In this document: positions 32,157 to 39,740 of the stretch, in pieces
Layout: each line of letters begins with the position of its first letter
Position numbering within the stretch: the first letter of the stretch is position 1
Assembly: GCF_036013935.1 (NCBI RefSeq)
Contig: NZ_CP107902.1
Coordinates: 5,117,001 to 5,181,000, forward strand
Direction of reading: 5' to 3'
DNA from: Streptomyces sp. NBC_00461
GTDB lineage: Bacteria > Actinomycetota > Actinomycetes > Streptomycetales > Streptomycetaceae
DNA length: 64,000 nucleotides
Notes under the pieces: model-generated
What the model saw: the letters and a program-made list of their open reading frames with translations, nothing else
Told to the model about the DNA's origin: nothing
The model's database searches: none
Made by a program: the position numbers and the translations under genes

Positions 32157-33131
32157 GTGACCGGTCAGCCCATTCCGGTGATCATCGACTGCGACACCGG
32201 TGTCGACGACGCCCTGGCCCTGCTGTTCGCCGTACGGCACCCGGCGCTCGACCTGCGGGCCGTCACCTGCGTCGCCGGGAACACGGACGTCGACGGCGTG
32301 GTCCGCAACACCCTGACCGTGCTGGAGCAGGCCGGCGCCCCTGACATCCCGGTCGGCCGGGGCGCCGAGCGCCCGCTGCTCGAACCGGCGCGCTCCGCCA
32401 CGCACGTGCACGGCGTCGACGGCATGGGCGACCTCGGCCTGCCCGCGCCCACCCGCACCCCCGCCGACGTGGACGCGGTCACCCTGCTGCGCCGCGAGAT
32501 CCTCGCCTCCCCGCGCCCGGTCACGCTGATCCCCACGGCGCCCCTGACCAACATCGCGCTGCTCCTGCGCACCCACCCGGAGGTGACCGGCAACATCGAG
32601 CGGATCGTGTTCATGGGCGGCGCGGTGGCCACCGGGAACGCCACGCCGGTCGCCGAGTTCAACGTCTGGCACGACCCGGAGGCGGCCGCGGTCCTGCTCA
32701 CCGCCGGGGTGCCGATCACGATGTACGGCCTGGACGTGTTCACGCAGGTCGTCGTCCCCAGCGCCGACGTGCACCGGCTGCGCGCCAGTTCCGAGCCCGG
32801 AGCCCGGCTGGCCGGCGAACTCCTCGCCCACCGGCCGGCCCACCCGGGGGAGGCCCCCGAGGCCGAGGAGGCGGGCGGCCTCGGCGACGCGGGCGCGGTG
32901 TGCTCGGTCGTCGACCCGGCCGGCATCACCACCAGCCTGCTGCCCGTCGAGGTCTCCCTCGCCCCGGGCCCGGCCCGCGGCCAGACGGTCGTCGACCGCC
33001 GCCCGCGCCCCGGAGAGTCCGAGATCCACGAGGGGGTGCGCGAACAGCCGCTCGTGGACGTGGCGTTGGAGGTGGACGTGGAGCGGTTTGTGAAGCTGTA
33101 CCTGGAGACGGTCGAGATTCCGGGCACCTGA
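32157..33131 (+). CDS. Inosine-uridine-preferring nucleoside hydrolase
   Basis: 324 residues. The N-terminal calcium-binding signature VIIDCDTGVDDALALLFA is followed by VTCVAGNTDVDGVVRN, HGVDGMGDLG, and TLIPTAPLTNIALLLRTHPE with FMGGAVATGNATPVAEFNVW. The later Asp ligand region reads GDAGAVCSVVDP. It cleaves the N-glycosidic bond of nucleosides to free base and ribose in the cytoplasm (nucleoside salvage). It starts at GTG 32157 with GGAG upstream, directly behind the hairpin element, which must lie in the leader of any message running through from thrS. Confidence 0.92.
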   Translation: MTGQPIPVIIDCDTGVDDALALLFAVRHPALDLRAVTCVAGNTDVDGVVRNTLTVLEQAGAPDIPVGRGAERPLLEPARSATHVHGVDGMGDLGLPAPTRTPADVDAVTLLRREILASPRPVTLIPTAPLTNIALLLRTHPEVTGNIERIVFMGGAVATGNATPVAEFNVWHDPEAAAVLLTAGVPITMYGLDVFTQVVVPSADVHRLRASSEPGARLAGELLAHRPAHPGEAPEAEEAGGLGDAGAVCSVVDPAGITTSLLPVEVSLAPGPARGQTVVDRRPRPGESEIHEGVREQPLVDVALEVDVERFVKLYLETVEIPGT

Positions 33132-33211
33132 ACCGGGCGCCTGAGCCGGGTGCCTGAAGCAGCGTGGTCATGGGGGCCCCACGCCTTTGGCGCGTTCGCG
33201 GTCAGGGCATG

Positions 33212-33248
33212 ACGAACGCCCCGGAGCGGGGGTCTCCGGGGCGTTCGT
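33212..33248. terminator. Bidirectional terminator
   Basis: Perfect 14-bp stem ACGAACGCCCCGGA / TCCGGGGCGTTCGT with a 9-base loop, between the convergent nucleoside hydrolase and surface-protein genes. Confidence 0.85.
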
Positions 33249-33260
33249 ATCGGGGATGGT

Positions 33261-34184
33261 TCAGGAGCGGGCGGTACGCCGCCGCTTCGTCACCACGACG
33301 ATCGCCGCACCGGCGGCCAGGAGGGCCGCGGCGCCGCCGGCGATGATGCCGGAGTCGCTGCCGCCGCCGGTCTCCGCGAGGTCACCGCCGCCACCGTTCG
33401 GGGTGGGCGCGGGCGCCGAGGTCGACGCCGAGGCGGACGGGGTCGGGGCCTCGGTCGAGGGGGTCTCGGACGCCGGCGGGGTCGTCTCCTGCGCCGGGGT
33501 CGACGGCTGCTCGGTCGCCGGGGTCGACGCCGGCGGGGTGGCCGGCGGCTGGGACTCCTCGGACGTCGTGCAGTCCTTCGTGCCGCCGTTCCACGACGCG
33601 ATCAGCTTGTCCTTGATGACCGGGTGGTCGGGGCCCTTGGGCAGGTCCCCGTGCTCGAAGCCGTCCTTGGCGTCGAGCTTGCCGTCGAACTTGACGGCGC
33701 CGCGGTAGAGGTCGATCTGCGCGAAGCAGCCGGCGTCCGGCACCGCGATGTCGAGCGAGTCGGTCTGCCCCTCCTTGACCGTCACCGAGTCGAAGTCGAC
33801 GAACACCTGCTCGCCGGAGGTGGCGAAGGAGGAGCCGTGGGCCAGGTACGAGGCCAGGGATGCGGTGCAGGTCGTCGCGTCACCCGCCGTACGGACCTTG
33901 ACGTGGATCTTGCCGCCGTCGGTCGGCTTCAGGGTCTGGTCGTCGACCTTGACCGAGTCGAAGAAGTTGGAGCCGTCCAGCGAGAACTGGCAGCGGTCCG
34001 TCTCCGTCTTGGTGCCGGCGCCCGTGCCCGGCTGGTAGCCGCCGCCGGACTTCCAGCCGTCACCACCGGGAGCGTCGGTGGCCCAGGCGCCCGAGGCGGC
34101 GGCGACGGTGGCGGCGCAGAGGGCGAGCGACGCGGCGCCCGTACCGAGGAAACGTCGGGCGGTGACACGTCTCACTATGGACAT
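33261..34184 (-). CDS. Sortase-anchored (LAXTG) surface protein
   Basis: 307 residues: a signal peptide (RRFLGTGAASLALCAATVAA ... AWA), a globular beta-rich domain with two Cys pairs (RCQFSLDGSNFF, TTCTASLASYLAHG, GCFAQIDLY), a Pro/Thr/Ser-rich wall-spanning stretch, then LAETGGG, a hydrophobic helix and an RRRTARS tail. This is the standard cell-wall sorting signal for class E sortase, as used by chaplins and other Streptomyces surface proteins. It starts at ATG 34184 (MSIVRRVTARR). The binding partner is unknown. Confidence 0.9.
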   Translation of the reverse strand: MSIVRRVTARRFLGTGAASLALCAATVAAASGAWATDAPGGDGWKSGGGYQPGTGAGTKTETDRCQFSLDGSNFFDSVKVDDQTLKPTDGGKIHVKVRTAGDATTCTASLASYLAHGSSFATSGEQVFVDFDSVTVKEGQTDSLDIAVPDAGCFAQIDLYRGAVKFDGKLDAKDGFEHGDLPKGPDHPVIKDKLIASWNGGTKDCTTSEESQPPATPPASTPATEQPSTPAQETTPPASETPSTEAPTPSASASTSAPAPTPNGGGGDLAETGGGSDSGIIAGGAAALLAAGAAIVVVTKRRRTARS

Positions 34185-34459
34185 GCAGGATCCCCACTTT
34201 TGCGTGTACAGACCCGGCGACGGCGGCGCAGGACAGCATGCGGCAGCCGGCTGTACCGGGGTGAATGGTCTGAGGAACACCGGGCTCACTGGTCACATGC
34301 GCCTCAGCGTGCTCACATGGTGGATGCCATGATCGAACGGTGTCAACCTGCGGTGACGCGAGGATGGTTTAATCTTCGATCACGATTTCGCCACAGAGGG
34401 AACGGGCGGCTCCAGATCTGTTCGGCCGCCCACACCTCATCTCACTTCTCTCGCGGTTC

Positions 34460-35227
34460 TCATCTCACCGTCGGGCTCGGGGCGGCCGCCTGGTTGGACG
34501 ACTCGCCCGGCAGGACGGGCGGCTGGGTGGTGCTGTCGACCGGCGGCGTGAGCACGATCTCGGGCTGGCCCGCGGCGGGCGGCGGCGGGGTCAGGTCCGT
34601 GGAGGGCAGCTTCGGCGGGGTCGTCTCCTGGAAGAGGACCTGGTCGAAGTTGACCAGGCCGGTCTGCTCCATGACCGTGATGTGGTCGAGGACCGTCGCG
34701 TTCGCCTGGTCGGCCAGGGCCCGCACCACGGTGTTCTTGGTCGTCGAGCGGATCTTCGCGATCGTGTTGAAGATCGAACCGTGCGTCACGCGCAGGATGT
34801 TGGCGAAGTCCGTGTCGAACTGCTTGCCCTGGTCCGCGGCGAGCGTGTTGACGAAGCCGACCTGCTGGGGACTGGCCACGTTCGGGATCGTGATGTTGAG
34901 CATGGTGCTGATCTTGCGGCAGCTGGCGTCCAGCGCCGCGTGCCCGTCGATCAGGTGCTTGCTCGCGATGAGCACCCCCTTGCTCTGCCCCTTCTTCAGG
35001 CCCATCTGCCCGACCGGGTACTCCCACAGCCCGGCCGCGCGCACTTTGACCACGAAGTCCCGGTCCGCTTCCGTCAGGGGCCCCCACTGGGTCTGCGCGA
35101 TGATGAGCGTCCCCGAGCTCGATGTGGTGTTGACTCCGAGCATCGCGGGATACGCGAGCGCGGCCAGCGTCACGCTGAGCGCACCGCCCACGAAGAGGGT
35201 TCCCATCGCATTCCGCGAAAAGCGCAC
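34460..35227 (-). CDS. DUF4142-type (ferritin-like helical) exported protein
   Basis: 255 residues. The N-terminal membrane/signal helix (MGTLFVGGALSVTLAALAYP) is followed by a helical domain, LTEADRDFVVKVRAAGLWEY ... LIASKHLIDGHAALDASCRK, characteristic of DUF4142 proteins with a ferritin-like four-helix bundle, and then a Pro-rich tail. GTG 35227 was chosen because GGAGG precedes it; an ATG 8 codons further in is possible. It is divergent from the DUF6445 gene across a TTGAC-repeat region. Function unassigned. Confidence 0.8.
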   Translation of the reverse strand: MRFSRNAMGTLFVGGALSVTLAALAYPAMLGVNTTSSSGTLIIAQTQWGPLTEADRDFVVKVRAAGLWEYPVGQMGLKKGQSKGVLIASKHLIDGHAALDASCRKISTMLNITIPNVASPQQVGFVNTLAADQGKQFDTDFANILRVTHGSIFNTIAKIRSTTKNTVVRALADQANATVLDHITVMEQTGLVNFDQVLFQETTPPKLPSTDLTPPPPAAGQPEIVLTPPVDSTTQPPVLPGESSNQAAAPSPTVR

Positions 35228-35371
35228 CGTGCCTCCTGCCCGGTCGAGGGTCCCGCCGAAGATCCGCGGGGTCGGACGGAGGGGAGTACGGATCGGGTTC
35301 GCCGCGGAACCTTTTGATTTGGTAAAAACCTCGGGATGTGAGGCAGGTAACGCCCCTCGGGCCCCGGCCGG

Positions 35372-35405
35372 TTGACGGAATGTTGACCAACTCCACGGGG
35401 AGTTG
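35372..35405. promoter_or_regulatory. Repeated TTGAC motifs and inverted repeat between divergent genes
   Basis: TTGAC occurs at 35372, 35383 and 35403. CCAACTCC (35387-35394) is the inverted match of GGAGTTG (35399-35405), forming a compact operator-like repeat. TAGATT at 35442-35447, 6 bases before ATG 35454, is a good -10 for a leaderless transcript. Confidence 0.5.
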
Positions 35406-35453
35406 ACCAAGTCGCGGGAGAGTCGAGACGAACCCCCGACCTAGATTCGGGCC

Positions 35454-36137
35454 ATGCCCCCACAGCCCCGCAGACTCCCCACGGCCCTGCCCGTCCTTCC
35501 CTACCGCAAGCCCACCAAGGGCCGCGACTACTGGGTCCTGGACGACGTCCTGCCGGACGTGGACGCCGTAAGGGAGCGCTGTCTCGCCAAGGACGACTGG
35601 GTCAAGGGCTATCCGTACACCTCGGAGACCTGGCCGGGCCTGCGCACCATGCCGGGCCTCGAACCCGCCGAACTCGCCCGTGTCGAACGGCTGGTGAAGA
35701 AGTCGACCGGCGCGAAGGAACTGTGGGTGCAGCAGGCCCCCGGCGGCGGGACCCTCAACCACAACTGCGTCCAGGTCGTCGGCGAGGGCGAGAGCGAGCC
35801 GCGTCCGCACACCGACTCGCGGGCGCTGTGCCGCTACGCGGCGGTGCTGTACCTCAACCCTGACGTCCCCAAGGACTGCGGGACCGCCTTCTACCGTCAG
35901 TCGCTCCCCGGCGGCCGGCTCGGCGGCAACGTCGTCCAGGCCCCGCACAACAACCTCGTCGAGGCCCTGGGCACACGGTTCGTCGCGCCGGACGCCTTCG
36001 AGGAGGACGTACGCGTCCCGCACAAGTACAACCGCCTGCTTCTCTACAACGCCAACCTCGTGCACAGCGCGACGGGCTACTCCGGCCGGACGCTGGAGGA
36101 GAAGCGCATGACGGCGGTCTTCTTCTGGATGGCGTAG
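35454..36137 (+). CDS. DUF6445 protein, 2OG-Fe(II)-oxygenase-like
   Basis: 227 residues with a probable double-stranded beta-helix. RPHTDSRALCRYAAVLYLNP supplies an HxD pair and LYNANLVHSATGYSGRTLEE the distal His plus an Arg, as in iron/2-oxoglutarate oxygenases. Homologues are common in Streptomyces and often sit near biosynthetic genes; the substrate is unknown. The message appears leaderless (TAGATT six bases upstream of ATG). Confidence 0.75.
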   Translation: MPPQPRRLPTALPVLPYRKPTKGRDYWVLDDVLPDVDAVRERCLAKDDWVKGYPYTSETWPGLRTMPGLEPAELARVERLVKKSTGAKELWVQQAPGGGTLNHNCVQVVGEGESEPRPHTDSRALCRYAAVLYLNPDVPKDCGTAFYRQSLPGGRLGGNVVQAPHNNLVEALGTRFVAPDAFEEDVRVPHKYNRLLLYNANLVHSATGYSGRTLEEKRMTAVFFWMA

Positions 36138-36193
36138 AGCCCTTCCGGCCGGCGCGAGGCCTGGTGCGTCGGAAACGCACGAGGGCTGGCGTG

Positions 36194-36562
36194 TCAGAAA
36201 CGCCCCACGCCGCCGCTGCCGAAGGAGCCGCTGGAACCGGGCAGCCAACGCCGGCGGTGCTGGTCCTTTCCTGTCCTGCTTCCCGATTTGTGGAACTCGT
36301 ACGGCATGAGCCGCTGCCCGCCCTCCGCGTGCGGAACCTCGTCCGGTTCCCGCATCTCGCGCATCTCCCGGACCGCACCGCTGTCCGGAAGGTGGGGTTG
36401 CTCGTCCGGGTTGGGTCGCGGCAGTTCGCGGTCCCGGACCCTCATGCCGAACTGCACGGCCCAGATCAATGCACCAGCGATGATCAGGCCACCGACAAAG
36501 GCGGCGATCACGTTGAGTAGTTCACTCGACGTGGCCGCTGTTACAAGCGTCGCCGTACTCAT
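36194..36562 (-). CDS. DUF6479-type small membrane protein
   Basis: 122 residues: one membrane helix (ELLNVIAAFVGGLIIAGALI) followed by a basic hinge (FGMRVRDRELPRPNPDEQPH) and a polar tail rich in Glu, Arg and Gly. It matches the Streptomyces DUF6479 pattern. GATAAT lies six bases upstream of ATG 36562, so the transcript is probably leaderless. No function known. Confidence 0.8.
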   Translation of the reverse strand: MSTATLVTAATSSELLNVIAAFVGGLIIAGALIWAVQFGMRVRDRELPRPNPDEQPHLPDSGAVREMREMREPDEVPHAEGGQRLMPYEFHKSGSRTGKDQHRRRWLPGSSGSFGSGGVGRF

Positions 36563-36769
36563 GCCCCAATTATCGCCGAAAGGGAGAGTTTGGGGAGTCT
36601 TCGGCATTTCCGCAGCTCAGGGGGGTCGTCCGGGGGCGGACGACCGCTGCCTCACGGGGCCGGGTGCCGGGGCCACGTGCCGGAGACGGCAGGGCGCAGG
36701 AGGCCTGTACGCCGCACTGGTCCTGGCACTGGTCCTGCCGCCCGTGCCCACGTGGGAGAAGGGGGCAAA

Positions 36770-36826
36770 GTGAGCAACGTCTCCTACGGGTTACGGATCC
36801 CACAATGTCTGGTGTCCGCGCGGTGA
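36770..36826 (+). promoter_or_regulatory. 18-codon mini-ORF with a TTA codon
   Basis: GTG at 36770 with a strong ribosome site (GGGAGAAGGGGG) reads MSNVSYGLRIPQCLVSAR to TGA at 36824-36826. Codon 8 is TTA (36791-36793), the rare leucine codon read by the bldA tRNA in Streptomyces. The following gene starts 19 bases later and has no ribosome site of its own. Confidence 0.45.
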
Positions 36827-36844
36827 GCACCGCACCATGGGCTC

Positions 36845-37249
36845 ATGACACCGGCCCAGAAAGCCATGAACCAGCTGGCCGCCTGGCCCGACCTCAGCCC
36901 GTGCGAGGCCGGCTGCGGCACGGGCCGGGCGCTGCGTTCCGCACGGGACGAGATCGTGCACTTCCACTCCGACCGGGATGTGGATCTCCATCTCACCGCC
37001 CGCGCGATCCAGCGGTTGCACTACGACTTCGCCGAGTCGACCGCCATCCGCCTGGTGCCGGGCTCGCGTTGGGTGACGATCCACCTCGACTGCGACGCCG
37101 ATGTCGACCTGCTGCTCAGCCTGGTCAGCGTCGCCCTCAAGGCCCATACGGGCACACAGAGCCCGCCGGCGGCAACGGAACCGTTGATGACCGTGTGCAA
37201 CTTCCACCGCGTGACGGTGCTCCAGCGCGACGAGGCGGACGAGGCCTGA
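36845..37249 (+). CDS. Luciferase-domain (DUF5519-type) protein
   Basis: 134 residues. The core EIVHFHSDRDVDLHLTARAI and LVPGSRWVTIHLDCDADVDL follow the DUF5519 'luciferase' pattern (HxH-x-D, Gly/Trp strand), a small cytoplasmic alpha/beta domain named for similarity and not shown to emit light. The ATG at 36845 has no recognisable ribosome site, and its expression may depend on the mini-ORF just upstream. The Cys-rich N-terminal CEAGCG is unexplained. Confidence 0.75.
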   Translation: MTPAQKAMNQLAAWPDLSPCEAGCGTGRALRSARDEIVHFHSDRDVDLHLTARAIQRLHYDFAESTAIRLVPGSRWVTIHLDCDADVDLLLSLVSVALKAHTGTQSPPAATEPLMTVCNFHRVTVLQRDEADEA

Positions 37250-37526
37250 CGGACGGCGGGGCCGACGGACGGCGGGGCCTGGCGGACGGTGCGGGCTGAC
37301 AGAGGCGGAGAAGCGGCAGAGAACCGGTAGGGAACCGCAGGGAAAACGTCTCCTCTGAATTTCCTCACACCGAAAACCCCCTCCTCAACTGTCACAGCCA
37401 TGTCATACGCTGCTCCCAGCAGCCGCGCCCCGCGCGTCACCGCAGTCCAGCGGTCATGTCCGGGTGCTGCGCGGCGCACTCATCTCCCCGGTCACACACC
37501 GGGTTTCTTCGTGGGGGTTCAACACT
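37250..37526. other. Intergenic with short tandem repeats
   Basis: GACGGACGGCGGGGCC is repeated with variation at 37250-37290, followed by GAACCG repeats to ~37340. A GGGGG ribosome site lies at 37512-37516. No gene is seen. Confidence 0.4.
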
Positions 37527-39470
37527 GTGCGTATGCGCAGCATTTCGACCGCGACAGCGCTCGCGGTCCTCTTCAGCTCGGCGGCGCTGAGCGTCGTCGC
37601 GGCCGGCACCGCCTCGGCGGCCACGGCCCGTGTCACCTCGCCCGGCGGCATCGTGGCGGACGGCGCCCTGAAGCGGGTGTTCGTCGGAGACAGCTCCGCC
37701 GGAACCGTCGCGGCCACCGACTACTCCGGTGCCGTCCTCGGCTCGGTGGGGGGAATCACCGGGGTCAGTGACCTCACCGTCTCGGACGACGGGGCGACCG
37801 TGTACGCGGCCGCGCCGGAGATCCACGAGATCTGGGCCATCGACGCGGCCACCCTCGACGTCAAGGCCCGCTACACCGTCTCCACCACCACCGGCCCGCG
37901 CCATGTCGCCTTCAGCGGCGGCAAGGTGTGGTTCTCCTACGGCGACCAGTGGGACGGCGACCTGGGCTCGGTCGACCCCACGGTGGACCCGGCGAGCGGC
38001 ACCGACCCGGTGGCGCTGAAGCAGTACTCGTCCAAGCTCTGGGGCCAGGCCCTGCTGGACACCGACCCGACCCAGCCGGGCATCCTGGCCGTCGGTGAGA
38101 CCGGTCTGTCGACGGACTCGATGGCCGTGCTCGACGTGTCGAGCGGCAAGCCCACGCAGGTCGCCTGGCACAACGGCGACTACTCCCTGAACAACGGCAT
38201 CGGGGACATCGACCTGGTGCCCGGCGGCGCACAGGTGCTGGTCAACGGCAGGGACCGGGACGCCTACGCGGACGGCGCGTTCAAGGCGGCCGGCTCCTAC
38301 CCGAGCGGCCAGCGCGCCGACATCGCCTCGAACGGCCTGGTCGCCCAGATCAGCGGCAACAAGATCCTCACGTACCAGCCCAACGCCACCCTGCCGCTGC
38401 ACACCTATGACCTGGGCACGTCCAACGCGGCCGGCCTCACCTGGGCGCCGGACAACTCCCGGGTCTTCGCGCTCGTCGGCTCGGAGAGCGGCTACAGCCT
38501 CAAGGTGCTCAGCGACACGGCGCTGAACAACCCGACCCTCACGGTCAACGCCCCGTCGACCGCGACCCGCGCCAAGCAGCTCACCGTCACCGGCAAGCTG
38601 TCGGCGACGGTCCCGCTGCCGGTCGGCGCGCAGCTCCAGGTCACCCGTACCGACCTGGATTCCCCGAACGGCAAGGCGCTGCCCGTCGTCACGGTGAAGT
38701 CGGACGGCACGTACTCCTTCTCCGACACCCCGCCGGCCGGCGGCACGGTCACCTACAAGGTGACCTACGTCGGCGACGCCGACCACTCGGCGGTCACCGC
38801 GTCCGACAAGGTCGAGGTCTCCCGCGCCTCGACGAGCCTGTCCGTGAACAACAACGGCAAGGTGTACTCGTACGGCGCCGACGTGAAGTTCACGGCGCAC
38901 CTCGGTACGACGTACAAGAACCGCGTCGTCGAGATCTGGGCCAACCCCTTCGGTGGCGACAAGCCCAACAAGCTGATCAAGACCGGCAAGGTCGACTCCA
39001 GCGGCAACATCTCCGCGTGGGTGGACATGACCCGCGACACCGACGTCACCGCGGTCTTCAAGGGCGACTCCCGCTACAAGCCGAAGACCGTCAAGTCGAC
39101 CGGCTACGCCAAGGTCAAGGTCTCCACGGCCGTCACCAAGAACTACAAGAAGGCCGCGATCGGCTCGCACACCTACTACTGGTTCCACAAGAACACCGCC
39201 CCGGTGGTCACGACGACCATGACGTACTACCAGGGCCGCAAGCAGCGCCTCGACCTCGAGGTCTACTACGCGGGCAAGTGGTACGAGACCGACGGCAGCC
39301 CCCAGTACTTCACGCTCGGCACGAACGGCAAGTCGGCCGTCGACCTGGGCGCCCCGGGCGAGTCCGGCATCAAGGCCCGTGTCCGGGCGGCGTACATCAA
39401 CGGCTCGTCGGGCGACACCGTCAACTCGACGACGTACACCGACTGGAAGTACATCTACTTCTCCAACTGA
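37527..39470 (+). CDS. Secreted YVTN-type beta-propeller with Ig-like repeats
   Basis: 647 residues: a signal peptide (SISTATALAVLFSSAALSVV ... ASA), a seven-bladed beta-propeller-like region (~40-330; LKRVFVGDSSAGTVAATDYS, LTVSDDGATVYAA), and two or three bacterial Ig-like sandwiches (TLTVNAPSTATRAKQLTVTG ... YVGDADHSAVTASDK). A Tyr/Lys-rich C-terminal domain follows (YWFHKNTAPVVTTTMTYYQG). Probably an extracellular binding or structural protein; no catalytic motif is seen. GTG 37527 was chosen; ATG two codons later is the alternative. A 19-bp hairpin follows the stop. Confidence 0.85.
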   Translation: MRMRSISTATALAVLFSSAALSVVAAGTASAATARVTSPGGIVADGALKRVFVGDSSAGTVAATDYSGAVLGSVGGITGVSDLTVSDDGATVYAAAPEIHEIWAIDAATLDVKARYTVSTTTGPRHVAFSGGKVWFSYGDQWDGDLGSVDPTVDPASGTDPVALKQYSSKLWGQALLDTDPTQPGILAVGETGLSTDSMAVLDVSSGKPTQVAWHNGDYSLNNGIGDIDLVPGGAQVLVNGRDRDAYADGAFKAAGSYPSGQRADIASNGLVAQISGNKILTYQPNATLPLHTYDLGTSNAAGLTWAPDNSRVFALVGSESGYSLKVLSDTALNNPTLTVNAPSTATRAKQLTVTGKLSATVPLPVGAQLQVTRTDLDSPNGKALPVVTVKSDGTYSFSDTPPAGGTVTYKVTYVGDADHSAVTASDKVEVSRASTSLSVNNNGKVYSYGADVKFTAHLGTTYKNRVVEIWANPFGGDKPNKLIKTGKVDSSGNISAWVDMTRDTDVTAVFKGDSRYKPKTVKSTGYAKVKVSTAVTKNYKKAAIGSHTYYWFHKNTAPVVTTTMTYYQGRKQRLDLEVYYAGKWYETDGSPQYFTLGTNGKSAVDLGAPGESGIKARVRAAYINGSSGDTVNSTTYTDWKYIYFSN

Positions 39471-39486
39471 CCGACAGTCGCGTGAG

Positions 39487-39529
39487 GAACGCCGGGTCGG
39501 TGGCTGACATAGCCACCGACCCGGCGTTC
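39487..39529 (+). terminator. Strong terminator (19-bp perfect stem)
   Basis: GAACGCCGGGTCGGTGGCT pairs perfectly with AGCCACCGACCCGGCGTTC across a 5-base loop, 17 bp after the propeller gene stop. Confidence 0.9.
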
Positions 39530-39655
39530 TTCGCATCCCCCTGGAACGCGGCCCAGGCATCCGCCGTGAAAGAGCCATCCGGCGTCCCGTCTGCCCCGGC
39601 CCTCCTGTGCCGAGCAGGTTCGGCACAAACCGGCTTCTCAAGCTGATGGCCAGTG

Positions 39656-39699
39656 GGCGGGTGAGGCCGGAAAGCGATCGCTTTCCGGCCTCACCCGCC
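39656..39699 (-). terminator. 44-bp perfect palindrome between convergent genes
   Basis: Symmetric around 39677/39678, with GCGATCGC at the centre flanked by GGCCGGAAA/TTTCCGGCC and GGGCGGGTGA-type ends, 22 bp per arm. It lies 42 bp beyond the stop of the minus-strand beta-helix gene and probably terminates it; it could also be a protein-binding site. Confidence 0.8.
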
Positions 39700-39740
39700 T
39701 GCTGCCCTACTGCATTACTGTCTTACGTGGGTTGACCCTG

